Below are positions 1-7,954 of a stretch of DNA of 64,000 nucleotides, one piece after another. Each line of letters opens with the position of its first letter. The stretch's first letter is position 1. The DNA comes from Chryseobacterium sp. GTDB lineage: Bacteria; Bacteroidota; Bacteroidia; Flavobacteriales; Weeksellaceae. Location of the stretch: NCBI RefSeq assembly GCF_008014695.1, contig NZ_VOXE01000002.1, positions 186,001 to 250,000 on the forward strand, given 5' to 3'. The notes under the pieces were generated by a model. The model made no database searches, was not told where the DNA came from, and was given only the letters and a program-made list of their open reading frames with translations. The position numbers and the translations under genes are program-made.

Positions 1-2
1 GA

Positions 3-2273
3 AGGTACAGGAATCTCGCCCCAGAAATTGTTGGAAGTATCAATATCCGCGGTTTCTTTCATTGGGTCGAGCTGGATGGATTTCAATTTTTTATCGAAAT
101 AATAGGTTTTGGAAACCTTCTGTTCGTTTTTTCTCCAGATCTGGGCTGAAGATTTGTCCACAAGTTTGCTACCGTCTTCAAAGGTGAATTCAAGGATAAT
201 TGGCATCACCAAGCCTCCTTTATTGCTAAAGTCGATTTGGTAAGCAGTGATATTCTGGAGTTTTGCTTTATCCTTTTCAGGAACTTTTTCCGTGTTTTCA
301 ATTTTCACAGCATACTTTTTGTCATTGTCCACTTTTTCCATGCCGCGGTCGTAACGCCAGTAGAAATCCTGGGTTTCTTTATCCTTATCGGTATAGAAGG
401 TGATGTTTTTATCTTCGCGGTTTCTGATTTTCGAAATATCTTCAAAACTGTTCTGCAAAGGTTTTTCAACATTATAGGTGATGTCCTGAGATCTTGGAAC
501 CGCTTCCAGATCCGGCCCAGCAACCGTTACTTTATCGATTGAAATATCTACAGGATTGATTCCGTAAAACCAGCCGCGCCAGAACCAGTCAAGGTTTTCG
601 GCACTTGCGTCATTCATCGTTCTGAAGAAATCCGCCGGTTCAGGGTGTTTGAAAGCCCATCTTTTAGCATACGTTTTAAAAGCTTTGTCGAAAAGTTCAC
701 GTCCCATAATGGTTTCGCGGAGAATATTCAGACCAGTTGCCGGTTTGGAATACGCATTCGGACCGAACTGATTGATGTTTTCCGAATTGGTCATAATAGG
801 CTCCAGCTGGTCTTTCGGGAGTTTCATATAATCAACGATGGTGTGAGCGGGACCTCTTCTGGAAGGGAATTTATTGTCCCATTTTTCCTCGGTCAGATAT
901 TCCACAAATGTATTGAGGCCTTCATCCATCCAGGACCACTGTCTTTCATCGGAATTGATGATCATCGGGAAGAAATTATGCCCGACTTCATGAATAATCA
1001 CGCCAATCATTCCGTTTTTGATGCCTTCAGAATAAGTGCCGTCTTTTTCTGTTCTCCCGTAATTGAAACAGATCATCGGATATTCCATTCCGTTTGCGGC
1101 TTCAATAGACTGCGCCACCGGATAAGGGTAAGGAATCGTAAATTCAGAATAGGTTTTTATGGTATGGGCGACCGCTTTTGTAGAGAATTTTCGGTATAAA
1201 TTATAGGCTTCTTTCGGATATAAACTCATGGCCATCACCTGGTTTCCGTTTTCAGGAATGGTGACCTTCATCGCGTCCCAGATGAATTTTCTGGAGGAAG
1301 TCCAGGCGAAATCACGAACATTTTCGGCTTCAAAAATCCAGGTTTTTCTTTGTTTTGATTTGTTTTTCTCCGCTTTTTTAGCTTCATCCAAGGTGACAAT
1401 TTCCAGCGGTTCTGCTGAATTCTGTGCCTGTTTCCATCGGGAAAACTGCGCAGGACTTAAGACCTGTTCGTAATTTTTTCCAACGCCGGTTCCGGTAACA
1501 ATATGGTCCGCAGGAACATTCATGGTTACTTTAAAGTTCCCGAAAGCCAATGCAAATTCGCCGCGTCCGGTAAACTGGTTGTTCTGCCATCCTTTAAAAT
1601 CGCTGTACACACACATTCGCGGATACCACTGGGTGATGGTGTACAAATCGTTGCCGTCTTCCGGAAAATTTTCATAGCCGCCTCTTCCGCCCATGGCGAT
1701 TCGGTTGGGAATATTGTAATTCCAGTCGATCTTAAATATAAATTTCTCTCCTTTTTTCAGGATTTTTGGCAAATCAATCCGCATCATGGTTTTGTTCACC
1801 ACATATTTCAATGGGTTTCCGGATGCGTCGGTCACTTTTTCGAGATTTACGCCGTAACCGTTGTCTTTTTTAGGCAGTTCAGTAATTCTCAAGCGGTCGG
1901 AAAAAGACTGGCGCGGAAGCGTGGACTCGCCGTCATAACCTGCATTTTTTACAGAAGACTGTTGGTTTTCATCAAGCTGAAGCCATAAATACTCCAGATC
2001 ATCCGGAGAATTGTTGTAGTAAGTAACTGTTTCGGAACCTTTAAGGTTTCTTTTGTCTTCATCAAGAAACGCTGAAATCTCGTAATCGGCACCGTTTTGC
2101 CAATAGCCCTGTCCGGGCGCGCCCGAAGCGGTTCTGTACATATTGGGAGTCGGCAGCATGGTGCCCAACTGTTCGAATTTATTTCCATGGTTGCTTGAAG
2201 GATTGTTCTGGACATCCTGGGCAAACATCCCTAAAGGAAGAAAAAATGATAAAAGGAGGGATTTGAATTTCAT
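3..2273 (-). CDS. M1 family metallopeptidase (3' end outside window)
   Basis: About 757 residues are visible with no stop before the left edge, so the C-terminus lies outside. The ATG at 2273 opens a short signal peptide ending FAQ. Near residue 428 is HEVGH, followed after 18 residues by the Glu of WMDEG, which is the complete M1 gluzincin zinc site (HExxH-x18-E). The protein is therefore probably an active exported aminopeptidase. Family knowledge: secreted Bacteroidetes M1 enzymes carry long C-terminal extensions, and the visible part downstream of the catalytic domain is consistent with that. A TAnnTTTG box (2297-2304, minus) lies 23 bases upstream of the ATG. The neighbours are a HupE/UreJ-like protein and a DUF6702 protein. 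Confidence 0.9.
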   Translation of the reverse strand, partial: MKFKSLLLSFFLPLGMFAQDVQNNPSSNHGNKFEQLGTMLPTPNMYRTASGAPGQGYWQNGADYEISAFLDEDKRNLKGSETVTYYNNSPDDLEYLWLQLDENQQSSVKNAGYDGESTLPRQSFSDRLRITELPKKDNGYGVNLEKVTDASGNPLKYVVNKTMMRIDLPKILKKGEKFIFKIDWNYNIPNRIAMGGRGGYENFPEDGNDLYTITQWYPRMCVYSDFKGWQNNQFTGRGEFALAFGNFKVTMNVPADHIVTGTGVGKNYEQVLSPAQFSRWKQAQNSAEPLEIVTLDEAKKAEKNKSKQRKTWIFEAENVRDFAWTSSRKFIWDAMKVTIPENGNQVMAMSLYPKEAYNLYRKFSTKAVAHTIKTYSEFTIPYPYPVAQSIEAANGMEYPMICFNYGRTEKDGTYSEGIKNGMIGVIIHEVGHNFFPMIINSDERQWSWMDEGLNTFVEYLTEEKWDNKFPSRRGPAHTIVDYMKLPKDQLEPIMTNSENINQFGPNAYSKPATGLNILRETIMGRELFDKAFKTYAKRWAFKHPEPADFFRTMNDASAENLDWFWRGWFYGINPVDISIDKVTVAGPDLEAVPRSQDITYNVEKPLQNSFEDISKIRNREDKNITFYTDKDKETQDFYWRYDRGMEKVDNDKKYAVKIENTEKVPEKDKAKLQNITAYQIDFSNKGGLVMPIILEFTFEDGSKLVDKSSAQIWRKNEQKVSKTYYFDKKLKSIQLDPMKETADIDTSNNFWGEIPVP

Positions 2274-2296
2274 ATTCAAAGTTTAAAAATTTTAAT

Positions 2297-2304
2297 CAAA
2301 AATA
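2297..2304 (-). promoter_or_regulatory. -7 box of M1 peptidase gene
   Basis: TATTTTTG on the minus strand matches the Bacteroidetes -7 consensus TAnnTTTG, 23 bases before the ATG. No clear TTG -33 element is at the usual spacing. Confidence 0.4.
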
Positions 2305-2315
2305 GTTAATTATTT

Positions 2316-2900
2316 TCAGGTATGTACCGGAAATCTTTGCACACCTATTACAAAAGCGATGATGAGCGTAAGAGCGGATGTGAAGACGATCCAGTACACT
2401 TTCCTGATTTTCAGAAATCTCATCAGTAAAAATTCGGTCAAAAGGATCAGTGAAACCACTGCGATCTGCCCCAGTTCCAAACCAATATTGAAGCCCAAAA
2501 GCGGAACAGCAATGTTCTGTTCTGCAGCCATCATCATCCTTGCGGTATTGGCAAATCCCATTCCGTGGATCAGACCGAAAAACAGCGCGAGGTAATAGTT
2601 CATCCGCATTAAATTCTGCTGTCTGTTTCTCATCAGAAGATTATCAAGGGCGGTAATAAAAATGGTCAGCGGAATCAAAAACTCTACCCAATTGGCAGGA
2701 ATCCTTACGATATCCAGGATGCTTAAAGCCAAAGTCAGGGAGTGGCCAATGGTAAACGCGGTGACGAGCCAAAGGATTTTTTTGTATTCCCTGAACGAAT
2801 AAACCGCTACTAAAACCAAAACAAACAGCTGATGATCGAGCGCATCAAAGGAAATGATATGTTCCCATCCGAGTTGTAAGTAAAGAAGCAGATCCGTCAT
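2316..2900 (-). CDS. HupE/UreJ-like integral membrane protein
   Basis: The protein has 194 residues from the ATG at 2900; a TTG two codons upstream is a weaker start. It is almost entirely hydrophobic, with about six membrane segments. The N-terminal part has WEHIISFDALDHQLF and then TIGHSLTLALS, and a later segment has HGMGFAN. Histidines inside membrane helices are the mark of the HupE/UreJ family, whose characterised members are implicated in nickel or cobalt handling. The Bacteroidetes branch has no proven substrate. The gene lies 42 bases upstream of the M1 peptidase on the same strand and is divergent from DUF6702. The family call is good; metal transport is an inference. Confidence 0.8.
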   Translation of the reverse strand: MTDLLLYLQLGWEHIISFDALDHQLFVLVLVAVYSFREYKKILWLVTAFTIGHSLTLALSILDIVRIPANWVEFLIPLTIFITALDNLLMRNRQQNLMRMNYYLALFFGLIHGMGFANTARMMMAAEQNIAVPLLGFNIGLELGQIAVVSLILLTEFLLMRFLKIRKVYWIVFTSALTLIIAFVIGVQRFPVHT

Positions 2901-2940
2901 TTTCAATAAAGTATTCAGCGACGATAATACAAAATTTATT

Positions 2941-2948
2941 TAACTTTG
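2941..2948 (+). promoter_or_regulatory. -7 box of DUF6702 gene, 4 bases before ATG
   Basis: TAACTTTG is a perfect TAnnTTTG box ending 4 bases before the ATG at 2953. If it is used, the transcript would start at or next to the start codon. Confidence 0.5.
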
Positions 2949-2952
2949 GACC

Positions 2953-3453
2953 ATGCAAAAGTTGTTAATTGTTTTCATTTTTTTTCTTGTTTCTTCTGTC
3001 CAGGCAAAAGAAATTCATCCCTATCACGTTGGTTCTGTTGAATTTAAATACAATCCGGCCTCGAAAACTTTCGAAATCAGCGGGAAATTTTTTCTGGATG
3101 ACCTTGAAAACGCTCTAAATGAAAAATACGGGAAAGCGGTTCACTTTAATGACCCTAAATACAAACAGGAAATCAACGCATTTCTCGTAAAATACTGTGA
3201 AGAATACCTGAAACTGAAAGTGGACAACAATTTCCTGAAAATTACATATATAGGATTTGAAGAAGATCAGGAAGCGGTGAACATTTATCTGGAATCCGAA
3301 AAAACCAATGCTCCGAAAAAAGTGGAGACTGCCGTAAGCCTGCTCTATAACCGTTTTGATGACCAGATGAATATCATTCATATCATTGTGGGCGGCAACA
3401 GAAAAAGCCACAAACTCAATTATCCCGACCGTTACCTGTACCAGAATTTCTAG
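2953..3453 (+). CDS. DUF6702 family secreted protein
   Basis: The protein has 166 residues with a signal peptide ending near VQAKE. The mature part begins HPYHVGSVEFKYN, the typical opening of the DUF6702 family found in Bacteroidetes. The function is unknown. In other Bacteroidetes, as I recall, this family often sits beside an M1 peptidase and a HupE-like protein, as here, so a shared periplasmic role is possible but unproven. The start is fixed by the signal peptide. Its stop codon TAG lies in a CTAG that is also the stop of the converging ACP phosphodiesterase gene. Confidence 0.8.
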   Translation: MQKLLIVFIFFLVSSVQAKEIHPYHVGSVEFKYNPASKTFEISGKFFLDDLENALNEKYGKAVHFNDPKYKQEINAFLVKYCEEYLKLKVDNNFLKITYIGFEEDQEAVNIYLESEKTNAPKKVETAVSLLYNRFDDQMNIIHIIVGGNRKSHKLNYPDRYLYQNF

Positions 3454-4028
3454 GTACTGAATTCTGCATTGATCTTTTTTGCATGTGCGAGCAAATCGGG
3501 AAAGAAAAGTTCAAAATGAATTTTTAACTGAGGTTTATTGTTCAGGAAAACCTCGAAAACGCCTATGTTTTTATCGAGATATTTCGCTTTGTTCAGCACA
3601 TTGCGGAAAGAAAATCCAATGCCACTTTCGTCGCGGTAATGATAGAGCCAGTTGTCTCTCTCCATACCGTCCAGCATTCTTTTAAAATTTTCCGGAAAAA
3701 TGTGTTCGTGGGTTCTCAAAACCCTGTAAACGTTTTCGGAATGTTTTTTCAGGATTTTTTCAGGCAGCGAATTGGCCAGAAAATAGTCAAAAGCTACGTC
3801 AACAAATGCTCCGGAATATAGTCTCACCAAAGGGCTGAAAATTTTCTTCGCTTCATGAATTTCGGGATGCGCATCCGTAAAGGTATCGATCTCCCGGTGC
3901 AGTGTGATGCCTTCACCTATTTTTTTCGGAAAGGAAAAACGGTCTTTGTTCCGGATAAAATCTTCCAGAAACTGTCCGACAATCTGTTCATCGGTAAAGG
4001 TGAGGTAGGAGTGGGCGAGGAAATTCAT
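3450..4028 (-). CDS. acpH: acyl carrier protein phosphodiesterase
   Basis: The protein has 192 residues and opens MNFLAHSYLTF. It carries HREIDTFTDAHP and the DVAFDYFLA segment, conserved in the AcpH/DUF479 family, which has an HD-like fold and uses metal to remove phosphopantetheine from holo-ACP. The length fits the family (about 190). It lies 9 bases downstream of radA on the same strand and is probably cotranscribed with it. The 3' end overlaps the converging DUF6702 gene by 4 bases. Confidence 0.85.
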   Translation of the reverse strand: MNFLAHSYLTFTDEQIVGQFLEDFIRNKDRFSFPKKIGEGITLHREIDTFTDAHPEIHEAKKIFSPLVRLYSGAFVDVAFDYFLANSLPEKILKKHSENVYRVLRTHEHIFPENFKRMLDGMERDNWLYHYRDESGIGFSFRNVLNKAKYLDKNIGVFEVFLNNKPQLKIHFELFFPDLLAHAKKINAEFST

Positions 4029-4037
4029 GAAGTGAAT

Positions 4038-5384
4038 TTAGAACAAATGTTCGTGAAAATCCTCAATCTTGCTCACTTCCACAATGATAATCCCGAATTT
4101 TTTCTTTGGAATCTTATTCAGGTTCGAAACAAAAATCTTTTCATAACCGAGTTTTTCAGCCTCGGAAATCCTTTGTTCAATCTGCGGAACCGGACGGATT
4201 TCGCCACTCAGTCCTATTTCTCCCGCAAAACAGAAATGTTCTGAAATCGCAATATCCTCGTTGGAAGAAAGGACAGATGCCACTACAGCCAAATCGAGTG
4301 CAGGATCATCGGTTTTAATTCCACCGGTAATGTTCAGGAAAACATCTTTCGAACCCAACTGGAAGCCGGAGCGTTTTTCCAGAACTGCCAAGAGCATATT
4401 CAGTCTTTTTGAATCAAAACCGGTGCAGCTTCTCTGCGGTGTTCCGTACACTGCAGAACTTACCAAAGCCTGAATTTCAATGAGCATGGGGCGGTTTCCC
4501 TCCAGCGTTACTGCCACAGAATTGCCTGAAAGTTCTTCAAATTTTTTCGTGATCAGGATTTCCGAAGGATTTTTGATTTCTTTCAGACCCTGCGCAACCA
4601 TTTCGTAAATCCCGATCTCGGAAGTTGAACCGAAACGGTTTTTGTTGGCCCTTAACAAACGGAAAAGATGGTTCCGGTCGCCGTCGAAATTCAGGACGAC
4701 ATCCACCATATGTTCCAGCACTTTCGGACCCGCGATCTGGCCGTCTTTGGTGATATGACCGACCAAAAATACCGGCGTGTTGCTGTCTTTCGCGTATTTG
4801 ATGATCTCGTTGGAACATTCCCGGATCTGGGAAACCGTTCCGGGAGAACTTTCAATGAGCTGGCTCTGTAAGGTTTGTATAGAATCGATGATGACAAAAT
4901 CGGGTTTCAGTTTTTTGGCTTCGTGCAGGATTTTCTCCACCGAAGTTTCCGTATAAAGAAAACAGTTGGGGTTCTGGAGTTCCGTCAGACGGTCCGCGCG
5001 CATTTTTATCTGTGAAGCGCTTTCTTCACCCGAAACATACAGGATTTTCTTCTTCATTTTCAAAGCTAGCTGCAAAAGAAGCGTCGATTTTCCAATTCCA
5101 GGTTCACCACCAATTAAAGTAACGGAACCGAGAACAATTCCGCCGCCCAAAACGCGGTTCAGTTCTTCCGAAGGCGTTGCAATGCGCTGTTCTTCGTTGG
5201 TTTCAACCTCAATGATGTTGATGATATGCTGTTTCGATTTATCGGTAAAAGTTTTTGAAGGTGATTTTTCGACAATTTCCTCCACCAAAGTATTCCACTC
5301 GCCGCAGTTCTTGCACTGGCCAAGCCATTGCGGATACTGAGTACCGCAGTTCTGACAGAAATATGCTGTTTTAAGTTTTGCCAT
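4038..5384 (-). CDS. radA: DNA repair protein RadA
   Basis: The protein has 448 residues, close to the usual 450. An N-terminal zinc finger uses C10-x2-C13 and C24-x2-C27. The Walker A GEPGIGKS lies at 93-100, and the RadA signature KNRFG is present. The C-terminal part is the Lon-protease-like domain. RadA is a RecA-related ATPase that promotes branch migration during recombination. The start ATG sits just before the zinc finger. acpH follows 9 bases downstream. Confidence 0.97.
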   Translation of the reverse strand: MAKLKTAYFCQNCGTQYPQWLGQCKNCGEWNTLVEEIVEKSPSKTFTDKSKQHIINIIEVETNEEQRIATPSEELNRVLGGGIVLGSVTLIGGEPGIGKSTLLLQLALKMKKKILYVSGEESASQIKMRADRLTELQNPNCFLYTETSVEKILHEAKKLKPDFVIIDSIQTLQSQLIESSPGTVSQIRECSNEIIKYAKDSNTPVFLVGHITKDGQIAGPKVLEHMVDVVLNFDGDRNHLFRLLRANKNRFGSTSEIGIYEMVAQGLKEIKNPSEILITKKFEELSGNSVAVTLEGNRPMLIEIQALVSSAVYGTPQRSCTGFDSKRLNMLLAVLEKRSGFQLGSKDVFLNITGGIKTDDPALDLAVVASVLSSNEDIAISEHFCFAGEIGLSGEIRPVPQIEQRISEAEKLGYEKIFVSNLNKIPKKKFGIIIVEVSKIEDFHEHLF

Positions 5385-5493
5385 GTGGTAAAATTAATGA
5401 AATTCTTCACAAACATTGCCTTCAAAAGATATCATACATCAATTCAGGAAACTTTCTTTCGTGATATCTTTACACCTAATTAAACTTCATAAA

Positions 5494-6060
5494 ATGAAAA
5501 AATTATTTTTATTCTTTGCTTTCGCTTTTTTAAGCAACACTGCATCTGCACAGACTACCTGGAAAGTAGATCCAATGCATTCATTCGCCTCTTTCAACAT
5601 CAAACATATGGGCATCAGCTTTGTGGAAGGACGATTTGATAAGATGGACGGAACCGTTACTACTACAGGAAACGCTCTCAATAATGCAAAATTCGATTTC
5701 ATGATCGATGTAAATTCCATCAACACCAATGTGGAAATGAGAGACAATCACCTGAAAAGTGCTGATTTTTTTGAAGCTGAAAAGTTTCCTGCCATGAAGT
5801 TTGTGAGCACCTCCATTAAAAAAGGTAAAGGAAATTCATACATCTTAACCGGAAACCTTACCATAAAAGATGTCACCAAAAAAGTGAGTGTGCCCGTAAC
5901 CTACGGCGGTATCGCAAAAAACCAGCAGGGTAAAGAAGTTTTAGGTTTCCAGACCAATTTTATCATCAACCGGCTTGATTACAATATCAAATATGATCCA
6001 ACCGGAGGAGCTGTGGCAAAATATGTAGACATTAAATTATTTGTAGAACTGGTTAAATAA
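5494..6060 (+). CDS. YceI family periplasmic protein
   Basis: The protein has 188 residues from the ATG at 5494, chosen because it opens a clean signal peptide (MKKLFLFFAF to TASAQ). The mature protein begins TTWKVDPMHSFASFNIKHMG and ends in a lipocalin-like beta fold typical of YceI. Characterised relatives bind isoprenoid lipids. The exact ligand here is unknown. It is monocistronic by appearance, with pyrG starting 121 bases downstream behind its own promoter. The sequence TATCTTTA at 5465-5472 may be an imperfect -7 box. Confidence 0.9.
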   Translation: MKKLFLFFAFAFLSNTASAQTTWKVDPMHSFASFNIKHMGISFVEGRFDKMDGTVTTTGNALNNAKFDFMIDVNSINTNVEMRDNHLKSADFFEAEKFPAMKFVSTSIKKGKGNSYILTGNLTIKDVTKKVSVPVTYGGIAKNQQGKEVLGFQTNFIINRLDYNIKYDPTGGAVAKYVDIKLFVELVK

Positions 6061-6134
6061 AAGTTTTCCAAACATTTAAATTAAAAACGGCGCCGAAAAA
6101 TGGTGTCGTTTTTTTGGTTAAGACCAATTTATCA

Positions 6135-6165
6135 TTGTCTTGCATTGCTTTTTCCCCTAACTTTG
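6135..6165 (+). promoter_or_regulatory. pyrG promoter
   Basis: TTG at 6135-6137, a 20-base spacer, then TAACTTTG at 6158-6165 gives a full Bacteroidetes-type -33/-7 pair, 16 bases before the pyrG ATG. Confidence 0.7.
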
Positions 6166-6181
6166 CACAAACCTAAATCTA

Positions 6182-7789
6182 ATGAGTAAAAAGAACACGA
6201 AATACATCTTCGTCACTGGAGGGGTAACGTCATCTTTAGGAAAAGGAATTGTTTCGGCATCGCTTGGTTTACTGCTAAAATCAAGGGGATTTAATGTCAC
6301 TATCCAGAAACTTGACCCTTATATCAATATCGATCCCGGAACATTAAATCCCTACGAGCACGGCGAATGTTATGTAACTGAAGACGGCGCTGAAACCGAC
6401 CTCGATTTAGGACATTACGAAAGATTTCTCGACTCCCCGACTTCCCAGAACAATAACGTTACTACGGGTAAAATTTACCAGACGGTTATTGAAAAGGAAA
6501 GAAAGGGCGATTTTCTCGGAAAAACCGTTCAGGTGATTCCTCATATTACCAACGAAATCAAGCGCCGGATAAAAATTCTGGCCAAACAGAATTACGACAT
6601 CATCATCACCGAAATCGGCGGAACGGTCGGCGATATTGAGTCACTTCCTTATATTGAAAGCGTAAGACAGCTGAAATGGGAGCTGGGTGCAAACAACACA
6701 ATGGTCATTCATCTTACTTTGCTTCCATTTCTGGCTTCAAGTGGTGAACTGAAAACCAAACCTTCCCAGCATTCGGTCCGTCAGCTCATGGAAAGCGGAA
6801 TTCAGGCGGATGTTCTGGTCTGCAGAACCGAACATAAAATTCCGAAAGAGCAGCGCGCAAAACTTGCCCAGTTCTGTAACGTAGCTCTTGAAAATGTGAT
6901 TGAATGTAAAGATCTGGACACGATTTATGAAGTTCCGCTTTATCTTCAGAAACAGGATTTTGACGATGTGGTGCTGAAAGTGCTTGATCTGAAAAACGAC
7001 AAGGAGGCCGATTTAAAAGACTGGAAAAGCTTCCTGAAAAGATACCAGAATCCTAAAAAATCGGTAGAAATTGCTTTGGTAGGGAAATACGTTTCCCTGC
7101 AGGATTCCTACAAGTCCATTGCAGAAGCTTTTATTCATGCAGGTGCAGATCTGGAGACGGAAGTGCGCGTAAGATGGGTATACAGTGGCGATTTAACTGA
7201 AGAAAACATCAAGGAAACATTCGACGGAATTGACGGAATGCTGATTGCGCCCGGTTTTGGCGACAGAGGCATTGAAGGAAAAGTTCTTGCAGCAAAATAT
7301 TCGCGCGAAAATGAAATTCCGCTTTTGGGCATCTGTCTCGGAATGCAGATCATGACCATCGAGTTTGCCCGCAATGTTTTGGGATATAAAAAAGCCAATT
7401 CAATGGAGTTTGATCCTTCCACACCTGAACCGGTTATTTCTTTGATGGAAGAACAGAAAAATGTGGTGGAAAAAGGCGGAACGATGCGTCTCGGTGCGTG
7501 GAAATGCGCATTGAAAGCGGGCTCGAAACTCAATGACATTTACGGATCCAAGAATATTTCCGAAAGACACCGTCACCGGTATGAATTCAACTCCGAATAT
7601 CAGGTAGAGTTTGAGAAAAACGGCCTGGTTCCGTCAGGTTTCAATCCCGAAACCGGTTTGGTGGAAACGCTTGAATTAAAAAATCATCCTTTTTACGTAG
7701 GAGTTCAGTATCACCCGGAATATAAAAGTACAGTAGCCAGCCCGCATCCTTTGTTCAAGGCGCTGATAAAGGCTGCATCAGCAAAATAA
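6182..7789 (+). CDS. pyrG: CTP synthase
   Basis: The protein has 535 residues, full length. The amidoligase domain opens with FVTGGVTSSLGKGI, the ATP-binding P-loop. The C-terminal class I glutaminase domain has the nucleophile Cys in LGICLGMQ and the His-Glu pair in YHPEYKS. It makes CTP from UTP, ATP and glutamine. A full promoter lies directly upstream and a hairpin terminator directly downstream, so the gene is probably a single transcription unit. The last step of pyrimidine synthesis sits here, while the UMP-forming PyrE-PyrF fusion is at the far end of the window. Confidence 0.98.
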   Translation: MSKKNTKYIFVTGGVTSSLGKGIVSASLGLLLKSRGFNVTIQKLDPYINIDPGTLNPYEHGECYVTEDGAETDLDLGHYERFLDSPTSQNNNVTTGKIYQTVIEKERKGDFLGKTVQVIPHITNEIKRRIKILAKQNYDIIITEIGGTVGDIESLPYIESVRQLKWELGANNTMVIHLTLLPFLASSGELKTKPSQHSVRQLMESGIQADVLVCRTEHKIPKEQRAKLAQFCNVALENVIECKDLDTIYEVPLYLQKQDFDDVVLKVLDLKNDKEADLKDWKSFLKRYQNPKKSVEIALVGKYVSLQDSYKSIAEAFIHAGADLETEVRVRWVYSGDLTEENIKETFDGIDGMLIAPGFGDRGIEGKVLAAKYSRENEIPLLGICLGMQIMTIEFARNVLGYKKANSMEFDPSTPEPVISLMEEQKNVVEKGGTMRLGAWKCALKAGSKLNDIYGSKNISERHRHRYEFNSEYQVEFEKNGLVPSGFNPETGLVETLELKNHPFYVGVQYHPEYKSTVASPHPLFKALIKAASAK

Positions 7790-7795
7790 AAAAAA

Positions 7796-7834
7796 GAGGT
7801 AGAGGACAAAATGTTTTCTACCTCTGCTGTTTTT
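7796..7834 (+). terminator. pyrG terminator
   Basis: The perfect 8-bp stem GAGGTAGA (7796-7803) / TCTACCTC (7817-7824) has a 13-base loop and is followed by TGCTG and a short T-run. Confidence 0.6.
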
Positions 7835-7876
7835 AAAGGAAAGGAACAAAAAGTTCTTCTTTGCCAAAAAATTCAG

Positions 7877-7884
7877 TATTTTTG
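7877..7884 (+). promoter_or_regulatory. -7 box upstream of yidC
   Basis: TATTTTTG matches TAnnTTTG, 70 bases before the yidC ATG. No good -33 TTG at normal spacing. Confidence 0.4.
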
Positions 7885-7954
7885 TCACCCAAAATTAAGA
7901 GGAACGGATTTTGTGAAAAATCCTGCTTAACAATACACTATTCAATTAAATACA

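Noticed and set aside
645-1988. Plus-strand ORFs opposite the M1 peptidase
   Set aside because: The minus-strand frame has a signal peptide and the full HExxH-x18-E site; the plus frames have none.
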